This document shows positions 45,354 to 54,163 of a DNA stretch of 64,000 bases, one piece after another (within the stretch, counting starts at the first letter, position 1; each line of letters opens with the position of its first letter). The stretch is from Streptomyces sp. MUM 2J (GTDB lineage Bacteria; Actinomycetota; Actinomycetes; Streptomycetales; Streptomycetaceae), in NCBI RefSeq assembly GCF_022414535.1, contig NZ_JADWYM010000015.1, positions 1 through 64,000 on the forward strand, read 5' to 3'. A model generated the notes under the pieces. The model was not told the DNA's origin and searched no databases. It saw nothing but the letters and a program-made list of their open reading frames with translations. A program made the translations under genes and the position numbers.

Positions 45354-45983
45354 GTGCATGGACCCCAACCGACCCGATCGCCCGCGACTGTACGGGTGTT
45401 GGCCGTGACGGCGCTGGCGTGGCTCCTGCTGGGGGCGCCGGCCGGGACGGCGTCCGCCGACGCCTGCGCCTGGGCCCTGACCGGCCCGGACGGTGTCGAG
45501 GCGGTGGCGGTGGCCGGGAGCGCCCCCTGGCCGACGGTGTGCCCGCCGCCCGGCCCGACCCCGACGCCGACCCCGACGCCGACCCCGACGCCGGCCCCGA
45601 CGCCCAGCCCGACGGCACCGCCACCGCCCGCACGGTCGGAATCCGCCGCGCCCCCGAACCCCGCGCCCCCGAACCCCGTCCCCGAGCCTGCGGCGCCCGG
45701 GGCGGCGCCGCAACGGCGCGCCCCGGTACCGGAACCACCCCTGCCGCCCCGGCCCAGCCCCCCGCCGACCCCGGCCCCCGAGGCGACGCCCCCGCCGCGG
45801 CCGTCCGCGAGCCCGGTCGGCTACCCGCGGTACCACGCGGCGCCGCCCCGGCGGCAGGTGCACCGCACCGTCTCGCCCGTCATGTACGTGCTGCTGATCA
45901 CCGCTCCCGCGGTGATCGCCGCGGCCGCGCTCCGTCCGCGCCGACCCACCGGCCCTCCCCCACCGCGCCCCGTTGTCCGATAG
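45354..45983 (+). CDS. Secreted proline-rich protein with C-terminal membrane anchor
   Basis: About 209 residues. An N-terminal hydrophobic signal (TVRVLAVTALAWLLLGAPAGTASADA) is followed by a long Pro/Thr/Ala spacer (PTPTPTPTP, then repeated PAPPNP and PPPTPAP), and near the end a membrane helix VMYVLLITAPAVIAAAAL with a basic tail RPRRP. Topology fits a wall-spanning stalk held in the membrane. GTG 45354 and GTG 45399 are both possible starts; neither has a clear ribosome site. It is the first of a run of plus-strand surface genes. No enzymatic domain is present. Confidence 0.65.
   Translation: MHGPQPTRSPATVRVLAVTALAWLLLGAPAGTASADACAWALTGPDGVEAVAVAGSAPWPTVCPPPGPTPTPTPTPTPTPAPTPSPTAPPPPARSESAAPPNPAPPNPVPEPAAPGAAPQRRAPVPEPPLPPRPSPPPTPAPEATPPPRPSASPVGYPRYHAAPPRRQVHRTVSPVMYVLLITAPAVIAAAALRPRRPTGPPPPRPVVR
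45555..45602 (+). repeat. 12-bp tandem repeat coding Pro-Thr-Pro-Thr
   Basis: Four consecutive copies of CCGACCCCGACG (the last with one change, CCGGCCCCGACG), in frame within the Pro-rich gene. Copy number is likely to vary by slippage, altering stalk length by four residues per unit. Confidence 0.85.
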
Positions 45984-45998
45984 CTGGAGGTATCCCCC

Positions 45999-46763
45999 TT
46001 GCCGGAATGGCTTGTTCTCACCCTCGCGATGCTGGCCGCGTGTGTCGTCGTGGTCGCCATCACCTTCGTGCGGCACCGCGGGGCCGCCGTCGACGAGGAC
46101 CCCAGTGAGACTCCGGACGTCATCGAGTACATGACGATGTGGATCGGGGTGGTGTACGCCATCGTCCTCGGCCTGGCCATCGCCGGTGTCTGGGAGGCCC
46201 GCAGCGCGGCCCAGGACCACGTGCAGGCGGAGGCGCAGGCGCTGCACGAGATCGACGAGCGGGTCCGGGTCTACCCCGTCGACGTCCGCGACCGCGTCCG
46301 CGCGGATGTCAACGCCTACGTCGGACATGTCGTCACCATCGAGTGGAGGGCGATGCGGGACCACGGCAGCGTCACCGCGCACGGCACCGAACTGCTCCGA
46401 CGCGTCCGCGTGGACGTCACCGACTACGAACCGGTGAACGACTTCGAGGCCCAGGCCTACCAGCCGCTCGTCGACCAGGTGGCCGCCGCCGACCAGGCAC
46501 GCACCGCACGCGCCGACGCCACCGGCCCGACGATGCCGGGCGTGGTGTGGTTCGGGCTGATCGCCGGGGCGGTGATCACCATCGGCATGGTCTTCGCGCT
46601 GCAGATCCGGCGCACGCCGCGCGAGCTGGTCCTCGCCGGGCTGTTCTCCGCGCTCATCGCCTTCCTGTTGTTCCTCATCTGGGACTTCGACGCGCCCTAC
46701 AGCCGGGGCATCACGGCATCGATGGAACCGTTCATGCGTCTCTTCCCGCAGGCCGGCGGCTGA
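45999..46763 (+). CDS. DUF4239 (bestrophin-like) membrane protein
   Basis: A 254-residue protein. Two N-terminal helices (LVLTLAMLAACVVVVAITFV and MWIGVVYAIVLGLAIAGVW) and two at the C-terminus (GVVWFGLIAGAVITIGMVF and ELVLAGLFSALIAFLLFLIW) flank a cytosolic charged helical region (EARSAAQDHVQAEAQALHEIDERV). That layout and the MWIGVVYAIVLGL helix are those of DUF4239 proteins, distant relatives of bestrophin channels. The start is TTG 45999 with CTGGAGG upstream, 15 bases after the preceding stop, so probably cotranscribed with the Pro-rich protein. Function unknown. Confidence 0.8.
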   Translation: MPEWLVLTLAMLAACVVVVAITFVRHRGAAVDEDPSETPDVIEYMTMWIGVVYAIVLGLAIAGVWEARSAAQDHVQAEAQALHEIDERVRVYPVDVRDRVRADVNAYVGHVVTIEWRAMRDHGSVTAHGTELLRRVRVDVTDYEPVNDFEAQAYQPLVDQVAAADQARTARADATGPTMPGVVWFGLIAGAVITIGMVFALQIRRTPRELVLAGLFSALIAFLLFLIWDFDAPYSRGITASMEPFMRLFPQAGG

Positions 46764-47125
46764 CGGAAGAGGCGGGGCGCGGTGCCGCGCGATCCCGCCA
46801 CCGCCCCTCGCCCCGGTTCCGGCGGGTCAGGACCCGGCGCGGGGCGGCGTCCGCGTCCGGCGGCGGACCGACGCGCCCCGGGGACGGGGGCTTGCTCCGC
46901 CTCGTCGCGATCTGCGTGCCGGAGCCCCCGCCACGTCCCGCGGCCCCCGGACGGCCGGCAGCCACCCGGGACGGGTTCCCCCGGGTGGCGCACCGCGGTG
47001 ACCCGTTCGCGCGACTGCGATCGCGGGGACGCACACGTGTTCCTAACGTTTCACTCATCGAGGTGCATTTCTGGCGCAAGCGGAATCAGGTCCGCAGCTG
47101 CTCCTCGTGGACCCGGAGGACTCAC
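46764..47125. other. Intergenic region upstream of the first small surface protein
   Basis: About 360 bases with no credible gene. The last 90 bases are less GC-rich (GTTCCTAACGTTTCACTCATC near 47039) and probably hold the promoter of the secreted protein at 47126. I see no palindrome. Confidence 0.45.
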
Positions 47126-47653
47126 ATGCACGCGATACGCGTTGCCACGGCCGCGCTGCTGGGCGCCGGCGCTCTCGCTCTGTCCGCGCCGGTCGCCGTC
47201 GCGACGGGTGGCTCGGACATCACCCCGTTCGGCTTCTCCGTCACCCCCTCGACCGTCGCGGCCGGCGGGCGGGTCGAGCTTCAGGTGGAGCGCGACCACG
47301 GCGGCTGCAAGGGCCCGGTCACCGTCACGTCGGGCGTCTTCGACACCGTCACGATCCGGCGCGGGCACTCGTCCGCCACCGCCACCGTCGACCGGGACGC
47401 CCGGCCGGGCGCGGAGTACCGCGTCACCTTCACCTGTGACGGCGTCAGCGGATCCACGGACCTGACGATCGCCGGCGGGCGGACCCATCCGACACCGGAG
47501 CCCCTGGTGCCCCGGGGCGTCCACGCGGGTGAGGGTGGCAGCATCGCCGGACTCGACCTCAAGCAGATCGGTCTGGGCGCCGCGCTCATCGCGGGCTCGC
47601 TCGGCACCGCCTACCACTTCGCGCGGCGCCGTACCGGTGAGGACGGCGCCTGA
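47126..47653 (+). CDS. Small secreted Ig-like protein with C-terminal anchor (putative sortase substrate)
   Basis: A 175-residue exported protein. Signal peptide RVATAALLGAGALALSAPVAVA; mature beta-sandwich region SDITPFGFSVTPSTVAAGGRVELQVERD with two Cys; then a linker with GVHAGEGGS, a membrane helix (IGLGAALIAGSLGTAYHF) and a basic ARRR tail. This C-terminal layout is like a sortase signal but without LPxTG. The shared GV-x-x-G-x-GGS element also occurs in the convergent gene at 47746, and a class F sortase gene is close by. ATG 47126 with CCCGGAGGAC. Function unknown; probably displayed on the aerial or vegetative cell surface. Confidence 0.75.
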   Translation: MHAIRVATAALLGAGALALSAPVAVATGGSDITPFGFSVTPSTVAAGGRVELQVERDHGGCKGPVTVTSGVFDTVTIRRGHSSATATVDRDARPGAEYRVTFTCDGVSGSTDLTIAGGRTHPTPEPLVPRGVHAGEGGSIAGLDLKQIGLGAALIAGSLGTAYHFARRRTGEDGA

Positions 47654-47660
47654 CGGACCG

Positions 47661-47727
47661 CGTACGCCGCACAGGACGTGGCCCCGGAACCGAGTGGGTT
47701 CCGGGGCCACGTCCTGTGCGGCGTACG
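47661..47727. terminator. 31-bp perfect hairpin, bidirectional terminator
   Basis: Arms 47661-47691 and 47697-47727 are complementary over 31 bp with a five-base loop (GAGTG). It lies between the stop codons of two convergent surface-protein genes (eight bases from one, nineteen from the other). It is the strongest hairpin I see in the window and should end both transcripts. Confidence 0.9.
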
Positions 47728-47745
47728 AAGGGGAAGCGGGCCAGG

Positions 47746-48243
47746 TCAGATCTGCCGCTCGGCCCGGCGGCGCATCCAGAACAGGCCGCCGCCGACCAGG
47801 GCCGCTGCGACCAGACCGCCGCCGATGGCCATGTCGGTGGGCGTCGCCCCGCTGGAGCTGCTGCCGCCCAGGCCGCCCCGGACGCCGCCGATGACGGTGA
47901 AGGCGGATGGGTTGGTCAGGGTCCGGCCGTTGCAGTTGACGGTGATGCTGTGCGTGCCGGGCCGGGCGTTGGAGTTGACGGTGGCGGTGCCCTTGGACGT
48001 CCGGTGGGCGCCGTTGATCGGCGTCAGGGGCGTACTCGGGAAGACGTCCGAGGTCGCCGTGCCGCCCGCCGGACAGCCGTCGACGGTGATGGTCAGCTGA
48101 CCGCCGCGGGCGATGACGCTCGGCAGGGCGACGATGTTGCTGGGGTTGACGCCCATGCCGTCCCGCGCGACGGCCGCGGGTGCGGCGAGGCCGAGGACGG
48201 CGACCGCCGCGGCCGAGACCGCAAGGCCACGAGAATTGCGCAT
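47746..48243 (-). CDS. Small secreted Ig-like protein with C-terminal anchor (putative sortase substrate)
   Basis: A 165-residue exported protein related in layout to the one at 47126. It has a signal peptide (SAAAVAVLGLAAPAAVA), a beta-rich domain with VNPSNIVALPSVIARGGQLTITVDGC and two Cys, then GVRGGLGGS, a Ser/Gly linker, a membrane helix (AIGGGLVAAALVGGGLFW) and RRRAE. It has the same order and the same GV-x-x-G-x-GGS element as its neighbour, suggesting an old duplication or a shared processing enzyme. ATG 48243 after GGAGGATCAC. It converges with the paralog and is divergent from the sortase gene. Confidence 0.75.
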   Translation of the reverse strand: MRNSRGLAVSAAAVAVLGLAAPAAVARDGMGVNPSNIVALPSVIARGGQLTITVDGCPAGGTATSDVFPSTPLTPINGAHRTSKGTATVNSNARPGTHSITVNCNGRTLTNPSAFTVIGGVRGGLGGSSSSGATPTDMAIGGGLVAAALVGGGLFWMRRRAERQI

Positions 48244-48578
48244 GTGATCCTCCGCGGAAGGCGCCCCGGGACCCGTCCCCGGTCGATCGGCGAGAAAGCA
48301 CCTCCCGGAAAGACCCTCAGATGAGCTGCACGCGCCCGCATTTCGGGGATGGTCCGTCCTGGTGAGACGGCACGCCCGCACGGCACCGCGCGCCGTGGCA
48401 TCTGCGCAGGTCACACGCCGTCAGAAAATTCCTGGCAGCGGCAACCCCGGATGGCGCACCCCGAGCGGCGCGGGCCACCCGTTCGCCGCTGCCTTGTCGC
48501 CGGTTGAGCGTGTCGGACTTAGCGTTCTGCGTAGGCGCGAAGTGACATGGCGACGGCCGTGTCGAGAGGGGATGGCGA

Positions 48579-49253
48579 ATGTCTGCGTCCGAGCTGTCCG
48601 AGCTGGCCGAAGAGGAGGAGCGCCGGAGGAGGCGCGCCCCCTGGGGTGTGATAGCGCTCGTCCTGCTGACCGGGCTCGCGCTCATCCGGAACGGGTCGGG
48701 AGAGTTCGACATCGGCCCGCCACAGCCGGCCTCCGCGGCGGCGGCGGCGGACGGCGGCAGTGCCGCGGGCGGCCTGTTCCGGGCACCGGCGCCGCTGCCG
48801 TTCTCCGTGGCCGACCGGGTGCGGATCCCGACGATCCAGGTCGACGCGCCGCTGATGCCGGTGGGCCTGGACGCGGACGGCTGGGTCGACGCGCCGCCGC
48901 CCGAGGACCCGAATCTGGCCGGGTGGTTCACCGGCGCCGTCGCACCCGGTGAGAAGGGCACCGCGGTCGTCGTCGGCCACGTCGACAACCTGCGCGGCCC
49001 GGCCGTGTTCTACGGTCTCGGGGCGCTGAAGAAGGGCAACCACGTCGAGGTGCTGCGCAAGGACGGCAAGACCGCCGTCTTCGAGATCTACGGTGTCGAG
49101 GTCTTCGCGAAGAACGACTTCCCCGGCGACCGCGTCTACGCCTCCAAGGGCAGCGCGGAGCTGAGGGTGATCACCTGCGGAGGCGGTTTCTCCAAGCAGA
49201 ACGGCTACGACGGCAACGTCGTGGTCTTCGCCCGCCTGGCCGAGGTCCGCTGA
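48579..49253 (+). CDS. Class F sortase
   Basis: A 224-residue transpeptidase. One N-terminal membrane segment (APWGVIALVLLTGLALI) places the catalytic domain outside. The domain begins RVRIPTIQVDAPLMPVGL and has the catalytic His134 in VVVGHVDN, Cys200 in RVITCGGGF and Arg219 in VVFARL. This Cys context and the RIPTIQVDAPL opening are typical of actinobacterial class F sortases, which join surface proteins to the cell wall or act in processing. ATG 48579. The two adjacent small anchored proteins are the natural candidate substrates, though they lack LPxTG. Confidence 0.88.
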   Translation: MSASELSELAEEEERRRRRAPWGVIALVLLTGLALIRNGSGEFDIGPPQPASAAAAADGGSAAGGLFRAPAPLPFSVADRVRIPTIQVDAPLMPVGLDADGWVDAPPPEDPNLAGWFTGAVAPGEKGTAVVVGHVDNLRGPAVFYGLGALKKGNHVEVLRKDGKTAVFEIYGVEVFAKNDFPGDRVYASKGSAELRVITCGGGFSKQNGYDGNVVVFARLAEVR

Positions 49254-49283
49254 CGGATCCCCGGCCGGGCCGGCCCTCCCCCG

Positions 49284-50123
49284 TCAGGCGTACCGCCGCC
49301 GGGGGACGGCGAGGTGGTAGCCGGAGTCCAGCAGCTGCGGCAGGTAGGTGCGCAGGGCCTGGACGCTCTGGGAGCGGTTGCCCCCGGCGTCGTGCGACAG
49401 GACCACGACGCCGGGGCCGGCGCCGTTCTCCACGCTGCGGACGATGCTGCGGGTGCCGGGGGTGGTCCAGTCGAGGGTGTCGACGGTCCAGGCCAGCGAA
49501 TCCATGCCGAGGTCGGCGCAGATCTGGAAGGTGGCGCGGTTCCAGGCCCCGTAGGGCGCGCGGAACCACTGCGGGGGCTCGCCGTAGGCGTCCTCGATGA
49601 CGTCGCTGGTGCGTTCGATCTCGGAGCGGATACGGGAGCGGCTCAGCCGGGTCAGCAGCGGGTGCGTCCAGGTGTGGTTGCCGACGACATGGCCCTCGTC
49701 ACTCATACGCGCCAGCAGGTCCCTGTTCCACTCGGCCTGTTCCCCGCACACGAAGAACGTGGCGCGCACGTCGTACTCGCGCAGGGTGTCGAGGATGTCC
49801 GGGGTGTAGCGGGGGTCCGGGCCGTCGTCGAAGGTCAGCAGCATGGTGCGGCCGCGTCCGGACATCTTCAGCAGCGGCTTGCTCCGCACGGGGGTCCGGC
49901 GCTGAGCGGTGGGCGGCGGACCGTATCCGGTGACCGGGCGCAGGCGGTAGGTGGACGGCTTCTGCGGGACGCGGTGCGGCGGGGCGCCCGCGCCGGGGGC
50001 TGCGGAGCGGGCCGGTTCCCCTCCGGCACCCAGCGCGAACACTCCGGCGGTGCCGGCGGCTCCCACGGCGACGGCCCCGGCGACCAGGAGGCGGCGCCGG
50101 GTGAACAACTGATCCTTCGTCAT
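49284..50123 (-). CDS. Tat-exported polysaccharide deacetylase
   Basis: A 279-residue CE4 enzyme. The N-terminus FTRRRLLVAGAVAVGAAGTAG is a twin-arginine signal. The NodB domain shows TMLLTFDDGPDPRYTPDIL (motif 1), VVGNHTWTHPLLTRL (H-x3-H metal site), WFRAPYGAWNR (motif 3), LAWTVDTLDWTTPG (motif 4) and VVVLSHDAGG (motif 5), all intact. It should remove N-acetyl groups from peptidoglycan or another wall glycan. ATG 50123. Convergent with the sortase gene (30 bases apart) and upstream of lysX on the other side; both face wall and membrane functions. Confidence 0.9.
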   Translation of the reverse strand: MTKDQLFTRRRLLVAGAVAVGAAGTAGVFALGAGGEPARSAAPGAGAPPHRVPQKPSTYRLRPVTGYGPPPTAQRRTPVRSKPLLKMSGRGRTMLLTFDDGPDPRYTPDILDTLREYDVRATFFVCGEQAEWNRDLLARMSDEGHVVGNHTWTHPLLTRLSRSRIRSEIERTSDVIEDAYGEPPQWFRAPYGAWNRATFQICADLGMDSLAWTVDTLDWTTPGTRSIVRSVENGAGPGVVVLSHDAGGNRSQSVQALRTYLPQLLDSGYHLAVPRRRYA

Positions 50124-50268
50124 GAGTCATGCCTCGCCCCTTGAGGCGGCGGCGCACCACAGCGACACCGGTGCGGCGGCCGGAAACCACCCGCGTGGGC
50201 CAAGCAGACGGGTCATCCGGCCGGCGTTCGAGGGGCGCCGCGTGAAGGGCGGGCCGCAGGGGCCCGCG

Positions 50269-53200
50269 TCAGCGGCGGCGCACCAGCGGGAAGGGCAGGG
50301 TCTCGCGGATCGTCAGGCCGGTGAGGAACATGATCAGGCGGTCGACGCCGAGGCCGAGGCCGCCGGTGGGCGGCATGGCGTATTCCAGGGCGCCGAGAAA
50401 GTCCTCGTCGAGTTCCATCGCCTCGGGGTCCCCGCCGGCGGCGAGCAGCGACTGGGCGGCGAGGCGGCGGCGCTGCTCCACCGGGTCGGTCAGCTCGGAG
50501 TAGGCCGTGCCGAGCTCCGTGCCGAAGGCGACCAGGTCCCAGCGCTCGGCGAGCCGCGGGTCACGCCGGTGCTGCCGGGTGAGGGGGGAGACGTCGGTCG
50601 GGAAGTCCTTGTAGAAGGTGGGGCGCAGAGTCTTCTCCTCCACCAGGCGTTCGTACATCTCCAGGACGACGTCGCCGCGGCCGTCGTCCGCGGTGTACGG
50701 CACCGAGGCGCGGTCGCACAGCAGGTGCAGCCGCAGCAGCTCGGTACCGGCGTCGATCTCCTCGCCGAGCGCCTCGGAGAGGGCGCCGTACACGGTCTTG
50801 ACCGGCCAGGGCCCGGAGATGTCGTACTCGGCGCCGCCCCTGCGGGCGACGGGGCTGCCGAAGGCGGCGGTGGCGGCACCCTGGATCAGTTCGCGGGTGA
50901 GGTCGAGCATCACGTCGTAGTCGGCGTGGGCCTGGTAGGCCTCCAGCATCGTGAACTCGGGGTTGTGCTTGTGGGAGACGCCTTCGTTGCGGAAGGTGCG
51001 GCCCATCTCGAAGACCTTCTCCAGTCCTCCGACGCAGAGCCGCTTCAGGTACAGCTCGGGGGCGATGCGCAGGTACAGGTCGAGGTGGTAGGCGTTGATG
51101 TGGGTGGTGAAGGGCCGGGCGTTGGCACCGCCGTGGATCTGCTGGAGCATCGGCGTCTCGACCTCCAGGTAGCCGCGGTCCAGCAGCCCCTGACGCAGTG
51201 CCTGGACGGCGGTGGAGCGGGCGCGGACCACGTCGCGGGCGGCGGGGCTGGTGACCAGGTCCAGGGAGCGCATGCGCACCTTGGCCTCGGGATCGGTGAG
51301 GCCGCGGCGTTTGTCGGGCAGCGGGCGCAGGCACTTGCCGGTCAGCTGCCAGTCGGTGACGAAGACGGTCGGTTCGCCCCGGTCGCTGACGCCCGCCCGG
51401 CCGGTGGCGGTGATGTGGTCGCCGATGTCGGTGTCGGCACGGAATCGGGGCAGCGCCGGTCCCGAGCCGCTGCGGGTGAGGGCGAGCTGGCGGTCGCCGG
51501 ACCAGTCGCGCAGCACGGCGAAGACGATGCCGCCGAAGTCGCGGACCAGCATGATCCGTCCGGCGACGGTGACCAGGTCGCCCGTGCGGACCTCGGCGAG
51601 GGTGTGGGTGCGGGACGGGACGCCGACCGGGTAGGGGTCGACACCGGCCGCCCGCAGGCGATCCAGCTTGCGGTGCCGGACGCGGACCTGTTCGGGCCGG
51701 TCCGCACCCGGGACGGCGGTCCCGGTCTCGTCTCCTCCATCGAGGCCGAGGGCCGTGAGCGGCGGCAGCCCTTCCGTGGTGGCGGGCCGCCGTGCGCCCT
51801 TCGGGTGCCCTCGGCCCCAGAGCGCGCGCAGCGACGGTACGGAGACGAAGCCCTCGGCGATGGCGGAGGCCAGGCCGATACGGGCGAGGGCGGCGGCATC
51901 GCCGTAGCACAGGAAGCGCGGGTACCACTCGGGGTGGTACTTGGCGTTGGACCGGTACAGGGCCTCCAGCTGCCACCATCTGGACAGGAACAGCAGCAGG
52001 CGGCGCCAGAGCCTGAGGACCGGTCCGGCACCGATGCGGGCGCCCTCCTCGAAGGCGGAGCGGAAGACGGCGAAGTTCAGCGAGACGCGGTGTACGCCGA
52101 GTCTGGGGGCGGCGGCGCTCAGTTCGGCGACCATGAACTCCGTCACGCCGTTGGGGGCGCTGCGGTCCCGACGCATCAGGTCCAGGGAGATGCCGTCGAG
52201 GCCCCACGGTACGAAGGAGAGCAGGGCGAGCAGGCGGCCGTCCGCGTCGAAGGCCTCGACGAGCAGACAGTCGCCGTCGGCGGGGTCGCCGAGCCGGTCC
52301 AGTGCCATCGAGAAGCCGCGTTCGGTCTCGGTGTCGCGCCAGGCGTCGGCCTTGTCGACGATCTCCTCCATCTCGGTGTCGCTCAGCGTGGCGTGGCGGC
52401 GGATGCGGCAGGTCGCGCCGGTGCGGCGCAGCCGGTGCACGGCCTGCCGGGTGACGCGCATGTCGCGGCCGCCCAGGTCGAAGGTCATCACGTGCAGGAT
52501 CGCCTCGTCGCCGAGCTGGAGGGCGCCGAGGCCGGCGCGGGCGTAGGCGGTGGCACCGTCCTCGGAGGCGCCCATCACGGCGGGGGCCCAGGCGTGCCGG
52601 CGGGCGATGTCCAGCCACGCCGCGATGGCGTGCGGCCATGCTTCCCGGTCGCCGACCGGGTCGCCGCTGGCGAGGCAGACGCCGGCCTCGACGCGGTAGG
52701 TGACGGCCGCCTTGCCGCTGGGCGAGAAGACGACGGCCTTGTCCCGGCGGGTGGCGAAGTAGCCGAGGGAGTCCTGCGCGCCGTAGCGGCCGAGCAGGGC
52801 GCGGATGCGCAGTTCCTCGTCGTCGTGGAGTGCGGCTTCCAGGCGCTGGGAGCGGAAGAGGGTGGCGGCGGCGTTCAGCAGGGCGAGCGCGCCGAACAGA
52901 CCGAGCAGGAAGTACAGGGCGCGCGGTGGGCGGCCGTCGAAGGAGCCGCCCGAGACGAGGCCGCCGAGGACGCGGTTGGCGGCCCAGGCGAGGCGCTGGC
53001 CGGACGGCAGGGTGCCGGGGAACAGTTCCACCAGGCCCCAGCCGAACAGGATCGCCAGTGCGAGCCCGCCCAGCAGCACACCGATCGCCCTCCGCACGGC
53101 GCCGCGGCGGGACGCGGCGTAGAACTCGGCCCGGGCCGCGATCAGCAGCGCCAGGGCGAACAGGCAGACGACGAGTGACGGCAGGGATTCGGCGTACAGG

Positions 53201-53547
53201 CCGAGCGTCACGCCGAGGACGTCGGTGAGGACGAGCAGGCCCAGATAGACGACGACCAGCCACCAGGCGACCTTCTTGCGGGCGGCGGTGGCACCGGCCA
53301 GCAGGAACAGGAAGACCGCGTAGGCGAGGTTGGCGCTGACCGGGACGATGAGCAGGTCCAGGGCGCGCACCAGCGGGCGCAGCAGCCTGCGCAGCGGTGG
53401 GACGAGCGCGAGCAGCAGGCACAGCAGACCGAGGGCGCCGAAGAAGGCGCCGAACCCCTCCGGCACCCTGCTGAGGAAGCCACGCCCGGGCGCGGGTGCC
53501 GGCCCGCGGCCGTCCTGATCCGCCGGGGCTTCCACCGTGGCACTCAT
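50269..53547 (-). CDS. lysX: Bifunctional lysylphosphatidylglycerol synthetase/lysyl-tRNA synthetase LysX
   Basis: A 1092-residue fusion. Residues 1-250 are membrane helices ([44 protein letters not shown]). About 255-580 is the MprF-type DUF2156 transferase ([24 protein letters not shown] in part, [21 protein letters not shown] in part, [14 protein letters not shown]). Then come an OB-fold ([21 protein letters not shown]) and a class II LysRS core with motif 2 [20 protein letters not shown] and motif 3 [16 protein letters not shown]. It makes lysyl-tRNA and uses it to add lysine to phosphatidylglycerol, lowering surface charge and increasing resistance to cationic peptides. ATG 53547. Divergent from a stress-protein gene. 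Confidence 0.93.
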   Translation of the reverse strand: MSATVEAPADQDGRGPAPAPGRGFLSRVPEGFGAFFGALGLLCLLLALVPPLRRLLRPLVRALDLLIVPVSANLAYAVFLFLLAGATAARKKVAWWLVVVYLGLLVLTDVLGVTLGLYAESLPSLVVCLFALALLIAARAEFYAASRRGAVRRAIGVLLGGLALAILFGWGLVELFPGTLPSGQRLAWAANRVLGGLVSGGSFDGRPPRALYFLLGLFGALALLNAAATLFRSQRLEAALHDDEELRIRALLGRYGAQDSLGYFATRRDKAVVFSPSGKAAVTYRVEAGVCLASGDPVGDREAWPHAIAAWLDIARRHAWAPAVMGASEDGATAYARAGLGALQLGDEAILHVMTFDLGGRDMRVTRQAVHRLRRTGATCRIRRHATLSDTEMEEIVDKADAWRDTETERGFSMALDRLGDPADGDCLLVEAFDADGRLLALLSFVPWGLDGISLDLMRRDRSAPNGVTEFMVAELSAAAPRLGVHRVSLNFAVFRSAFEEGARIGAGPVLRLWRRLLLFLSRWWQLEALYRSNAKYHPEWYPRFLCYGDAAALARIGLASAIAEGFVSVPSLRALWGRGHPKGARRPATTEGLPPLTALGLDGGDETGTAVPGADRPEQVRVRHRKLDRLRAAGVDPYPVGVPSRTHTLAEVRTGDLVTVAGRIMLVRDFGGIVFAVLRDWSGDRQLALTRSGSGPALPRFRADTDIGDHITATGRAGVSDRGEPTVFVTDWQLTGKCLRPLPDKRRGLTDPEAKVRMRSLDLVTSPAARDVVRARSTAVQALRQGLLDRGYLEVETPMLQQIHGGANARPFTTHINAYHLDLYLRIAPELYLKRLCVGGLEKVFEMGRTFRNEGVSHKHNPEFTMLEAYQAHADYDVMLDLTRELIQGAATAAFGSPVARRGGAEYDISGPWPVKTVYGALSEALGEEIDAGTELLRLHLLCDRASVPYTADDGRGDVVLEMYERLVEEKTLRPTFYKDFPTDVSPLTRQHRRDPRLAERWDLVAFGTELGTAYSELTDPVEQRRRLAAQSLLAAGGDPEAMELDEDFLGALEYAMPPTGGLGLGVDRLIMFLTGLTIRETLPFPLVRRR

Positions 53548-53656
53548 GGTTCCGACTGTAGGAACACGCCGGCCGCCCCGCCCGTCGAGCGTCCCGGACC
53601 GGCGCCTCCCCCGTGCCCGGACGGTGGCTGCCCGTGCGGTTCGATAGCCTCGGTCC

Positions 53657-54118
53657 GTGACGCAGCAGCACTCCCAGGGGTTCGAGCGGGGCACGGACGG
53701 CCCGAAGGTCATCGTGGTCGGGGTGGACGGCTCCGACTCGTCGCTGCGCGCGGCGGCCTACGCGGGCGGCCTGGCCCGGCGCCAGCACGCGCTGCTCGCC
53801 GTCGTGTACGTGCAGCCGGTGATGGCCGCCGGTGCCGCGCTCGGCGCGCCCGTGTCCGAGGCGACCGACGAGATCGCCGAGGACCTCGTCCGGCAGATCC
53901 GGGAGGCGGCCGAGCGGGTCAGAGGGATGTTCGAGGTGCGCTGGGAGTTCCACACCCTGCGCGGCGACCCCTACAACGGCCTGGTGACGGCGGCCGACCG
54001 GCTGCGGGCCGACGCCGTGGTGGTGGGCGCCTCCGAGCAGGCCGGGCACCGGATCATCGGATCGGTCGCGGTCCGGCTGGTGAAGGCGGGGCGCTGGCCG
54101 GTGACCGTGGTGCCGTAG
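53657..54118 (+). CDS. Universal stress protein (UspA family)
   Basis: A 153-residue cytosolic protein. [20 protein letters not shown] opens the fold, [11 protein letters not shown] follows, and the C-terminal nucleotide loop reads [21 protein letters not shown] then WPVTVVP, a variant of the G-x2-G-x9-G-[ST] motif. ATP or AMP binding is therefore plausible but not certain. GTG 53657 lies about 110 bases from the lysX start. Exact role unknown. Confidence 0.85.
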   Translation: MTQQHSQGFERGTDGPKVIVVGVDGSDSSLRAAAYAGGLARRQHALLAVVYVQPVMAAGAALGAPVSEATDEIAEDLVRQIREAAERVRGMFEVRWEFHTLRGDPYNGLVTAADRLRADAVVVGASEQAGHRIIGSVAVRLVKAGRWPVTVVP

Positions 54119-54163
54119 CCCCCGGACCGCGCGTGGCTCCCTGCCGCGCCGCTCCCCGGCCGG

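Noticed and set aside
50561..54049. Very long minus-strand frame of over 1100 codons in parallel with lysX.
   Set aside because: Arg/Pro-rich with no motifs. The lysX frame has continuous family similarity.
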